This document shows positions 26,985 to 28,035 of a stretch of DNA of 28,035 bases, piece by piece (position 1 is the first letter of the stretch; each line of letters starts with the position of its first letter). Source of the DNA: TTA-H9 sp002071415. GTDB lineage: Bacteria; Bacteroidota; Bacteroidia; Bacteroidales; TTA-H9. A program made the translations under genes and the position numbers. Location: the NCBI GenBank assembly GCA_035411425.1, contig DAONSX010000030.1, positions 1 to 28,035 of the forward strand, given 5' to 3'. Below the pieces are notes generated by a model. It was not told the origin of the DNA. It saw only the letters and a list, made by a program, of their open reading frames with translations, and ran no database searches.

Positions 26985-27506
26985 ATGAAAACTCTCCATG
27001 TAATAGATGAGATACTGATAGAAACTACAAATTACTTGCAGGAAATATGGGATTTAACCACGCAGAATAGTGAACTTACAAATAATTTGGCTCAATGTCA
27101 GGAAAACCTGAAATCCACACTCGAGACCTTAAAAAAGAGAGAAGAAAGCCTGCGAGAAAAACAAGCTTATATTGAAAATCTCGAAAAAATTAAAGCTGAC
27201 TTGGAAAGCCAACTCTTGCAATCGCAAAACCTCTGTTCCGATTTGCGATCACAACTTCTTGAAAAGGAAGCATCATTGAATCAAATAAGAAAAGAGAACA
27301 AAAATCTATCCAATGAAATCGCAGTTTTACAAAACAAGATAGAGCAAGCCGAAAACAGGATTCAAGAATTAAACTCGAAAAATTTAGAGCTCGAATCATT
27401 ATTACACGAAACTCAAGAAAATCTCAAAAATGCTCGGTTTGAAATAGAAAATCTCCAGCAATCTCTTCCCCCAGAGCAATTAAATAATGACGAAACAAAT
27501 GAATAA
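26985..27506 (+). CDS. coiled-coil protein of unknown function
   Basis: A 173-residue, almost wholly helical protein. Heptad-like patterning with leucines, for example LEKIKADLESQLLQSQNL and LSNEIAVLQNKIEQAENRI, runs from about 25 to 160. There is no signal peptide or membrane segment. One cysteine each at about 38 and 84 is not in a metal motif. Coiled coils of this sort act as rods, spacers or partners. It follows the zinc-ribbon-LysM gene by 12 bp, and that neighbour also has a coiled-coil stretch, so the two may pair; this is inference. Low-complexity similarity to other coiled coils means any database match should be read with care. Confidence 0.65.
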   Translation: MKTLHVIDEILIETTNYLQEIWDLTTQNSELTNNLAQCQENLKSTLETLKKREESLREKQAYIENLEKIKADLESQLLQSQNLCSDLRSQLLEKEASLNQIRKENKNLSNEIAVLQNKIEQAENRIQELNSKNLELESLLHETQENLKNARFEIENLQQSLPPEQLNNDETNE

Positions 27507-27900
27507 TTTATTCTTGTTATTAATTGAGGTTTCATAGAAAACAATCGATAGAATCATTATTAAAAAAGCCGGTTATTCTATCCGAGTTTAATCAAAAGGA
27601 CAATAATAGGTGGAATTTTTGTTTCAAAAATAAATTTTTGTTGAAGTGAAAACCAATTGGAAGTGAAAATTTTAATGTTTAAATTGTAAAATGTAAACCC
27701 TTCATAGACAAATAAACCTTAGCTTTAAAAACAACGTTCAAACGAAACTAAATTCAGATTTATTTGAATGATGTTGAGCATAACTTTTTTAAGAAAGCCA
27801 TTTTAAAATACTTGTTTGCGTTAAGGTAGTGAAAAGGAAAGGAATGTTAGCAAGGTCCTTAAACGAACAGTGAAATTGTATTTTGAATGAATATTGCTTT
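27507..27900. other. gene-poor right flank
   Basis: No convincing gene is seen on either strand after the coiled-coil gene. Bases 27758-27776 match 531-549 at 17 of 19 positions. The stretch is AT-rich with no obvious terminator stem close to the coiled-coil stop. Together with the left flank it suggests dispersed repeat DNA. Confidence 0.4.
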
Positions 27901-28035
27901 TTATATTCTCCCTATTTCTATTTCTAAACTTTTGCTTGCTTCCTCTGAAAAATTTAGCCGAAACCTTTCCATAGTTCTCTTTTTATGCTTACCTTTGAAT
28001 AAAATATTCCATCTTGGATGAAAATCTTTGAAATC
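27901..28035 (-). CDS. possible 3' end of a minus-strand gene cut by the window end (repeat copy 2)
   Basis: An open frame of 44 codons comes in from beyond the window end and stops at TAA 27903-27901. It reads DFKDFHPRWNILFKGKH and then KKRTMERFRLNFSEEASK before ending IEIGRI. The first part matches the frame in the repeat at 15126-15203 (shared FHxRWNIxxKGKH). The tail is rich in basic and acidic residues. It may be the end of a repeated gene family or element. No family is recognised. Confidence 0.3.
   Translation of the reverse strand, partial: DFKDFHPRWNILFKGKHKKRTMERFRLNFSEEASKSLEIEIGRI

Overview
The window looks like a chromosomal segment of a Bacteroidota bacterium, probably Bacteroidales-like, with low to moderate GC. 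The signs are promoters of the Bacteroidetes type (TTTG / TAnnTTTG) in front of many genes, a type IX secretion (T9SS) C-terminal sorting domain, the lineage-typical families DUF3822 and DUF4293, a Rho factor with a long disordered insertion, and few recognisable Shine-Dalgarno sites. Codon context is distinctive, with many TCGA tetranucleotides inside genes.

Layout. Positions 1-965 are a decayed flank holding a broken IS200-type transposase and palindromic or repeat-like DNA. Next come pyrE plus a small SRPBCC protein, and birA facing rsfS across a divergent promoter pair. The main operon is rsfS-ftsH-LUD-DUF2007-cdsA-psd (2831-7737): ribosome silencing, membrane proteolysis and phospholipid synthesis on one transcript, perhaps with a second promoter for psd. 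It is followed by coaD and a coupled membrane-anchored thioredoxin-fold protein. A minus-strand operon (unknown membrane protein-DUF3822-rsmD) converges on that gene with overlapping 3' ends. Rho and a possible 45-residue coupled ORF lie on the minus strand, divergent from a DUF4293 membrane protein. About 900 bp of apparently non-coding DNA precedes clpC (minus), which is divergent from gyrA.

The right third is gyrA, a secreted TPR protein with a strong terminator, a secreted Asp-box (BNR) protein with a T9SS sorting domain, a DMT/EamA transporter divergent from an AmrS-like radical SAM enzyme, and a two-gene unit encoding a zinc-ribbon/TM/LysM protein and a coiled-coil protein. The last 529 bp is again gene-poor and carries a second copy of a repeat also found near 15.15 kb.

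Most of the window is housekeeping, and I see no complete new defence or mobile system. The most interesting items are the zinc-ribbon-LysM/coiled-coil pair, the dispersed repeat with a conserved peptide frame, the Rho insertion with two AT-hook-like motifs, the small ORF coupled to rho, and three apparent TTG start codons that are really the TTG of a -7 promoter box.
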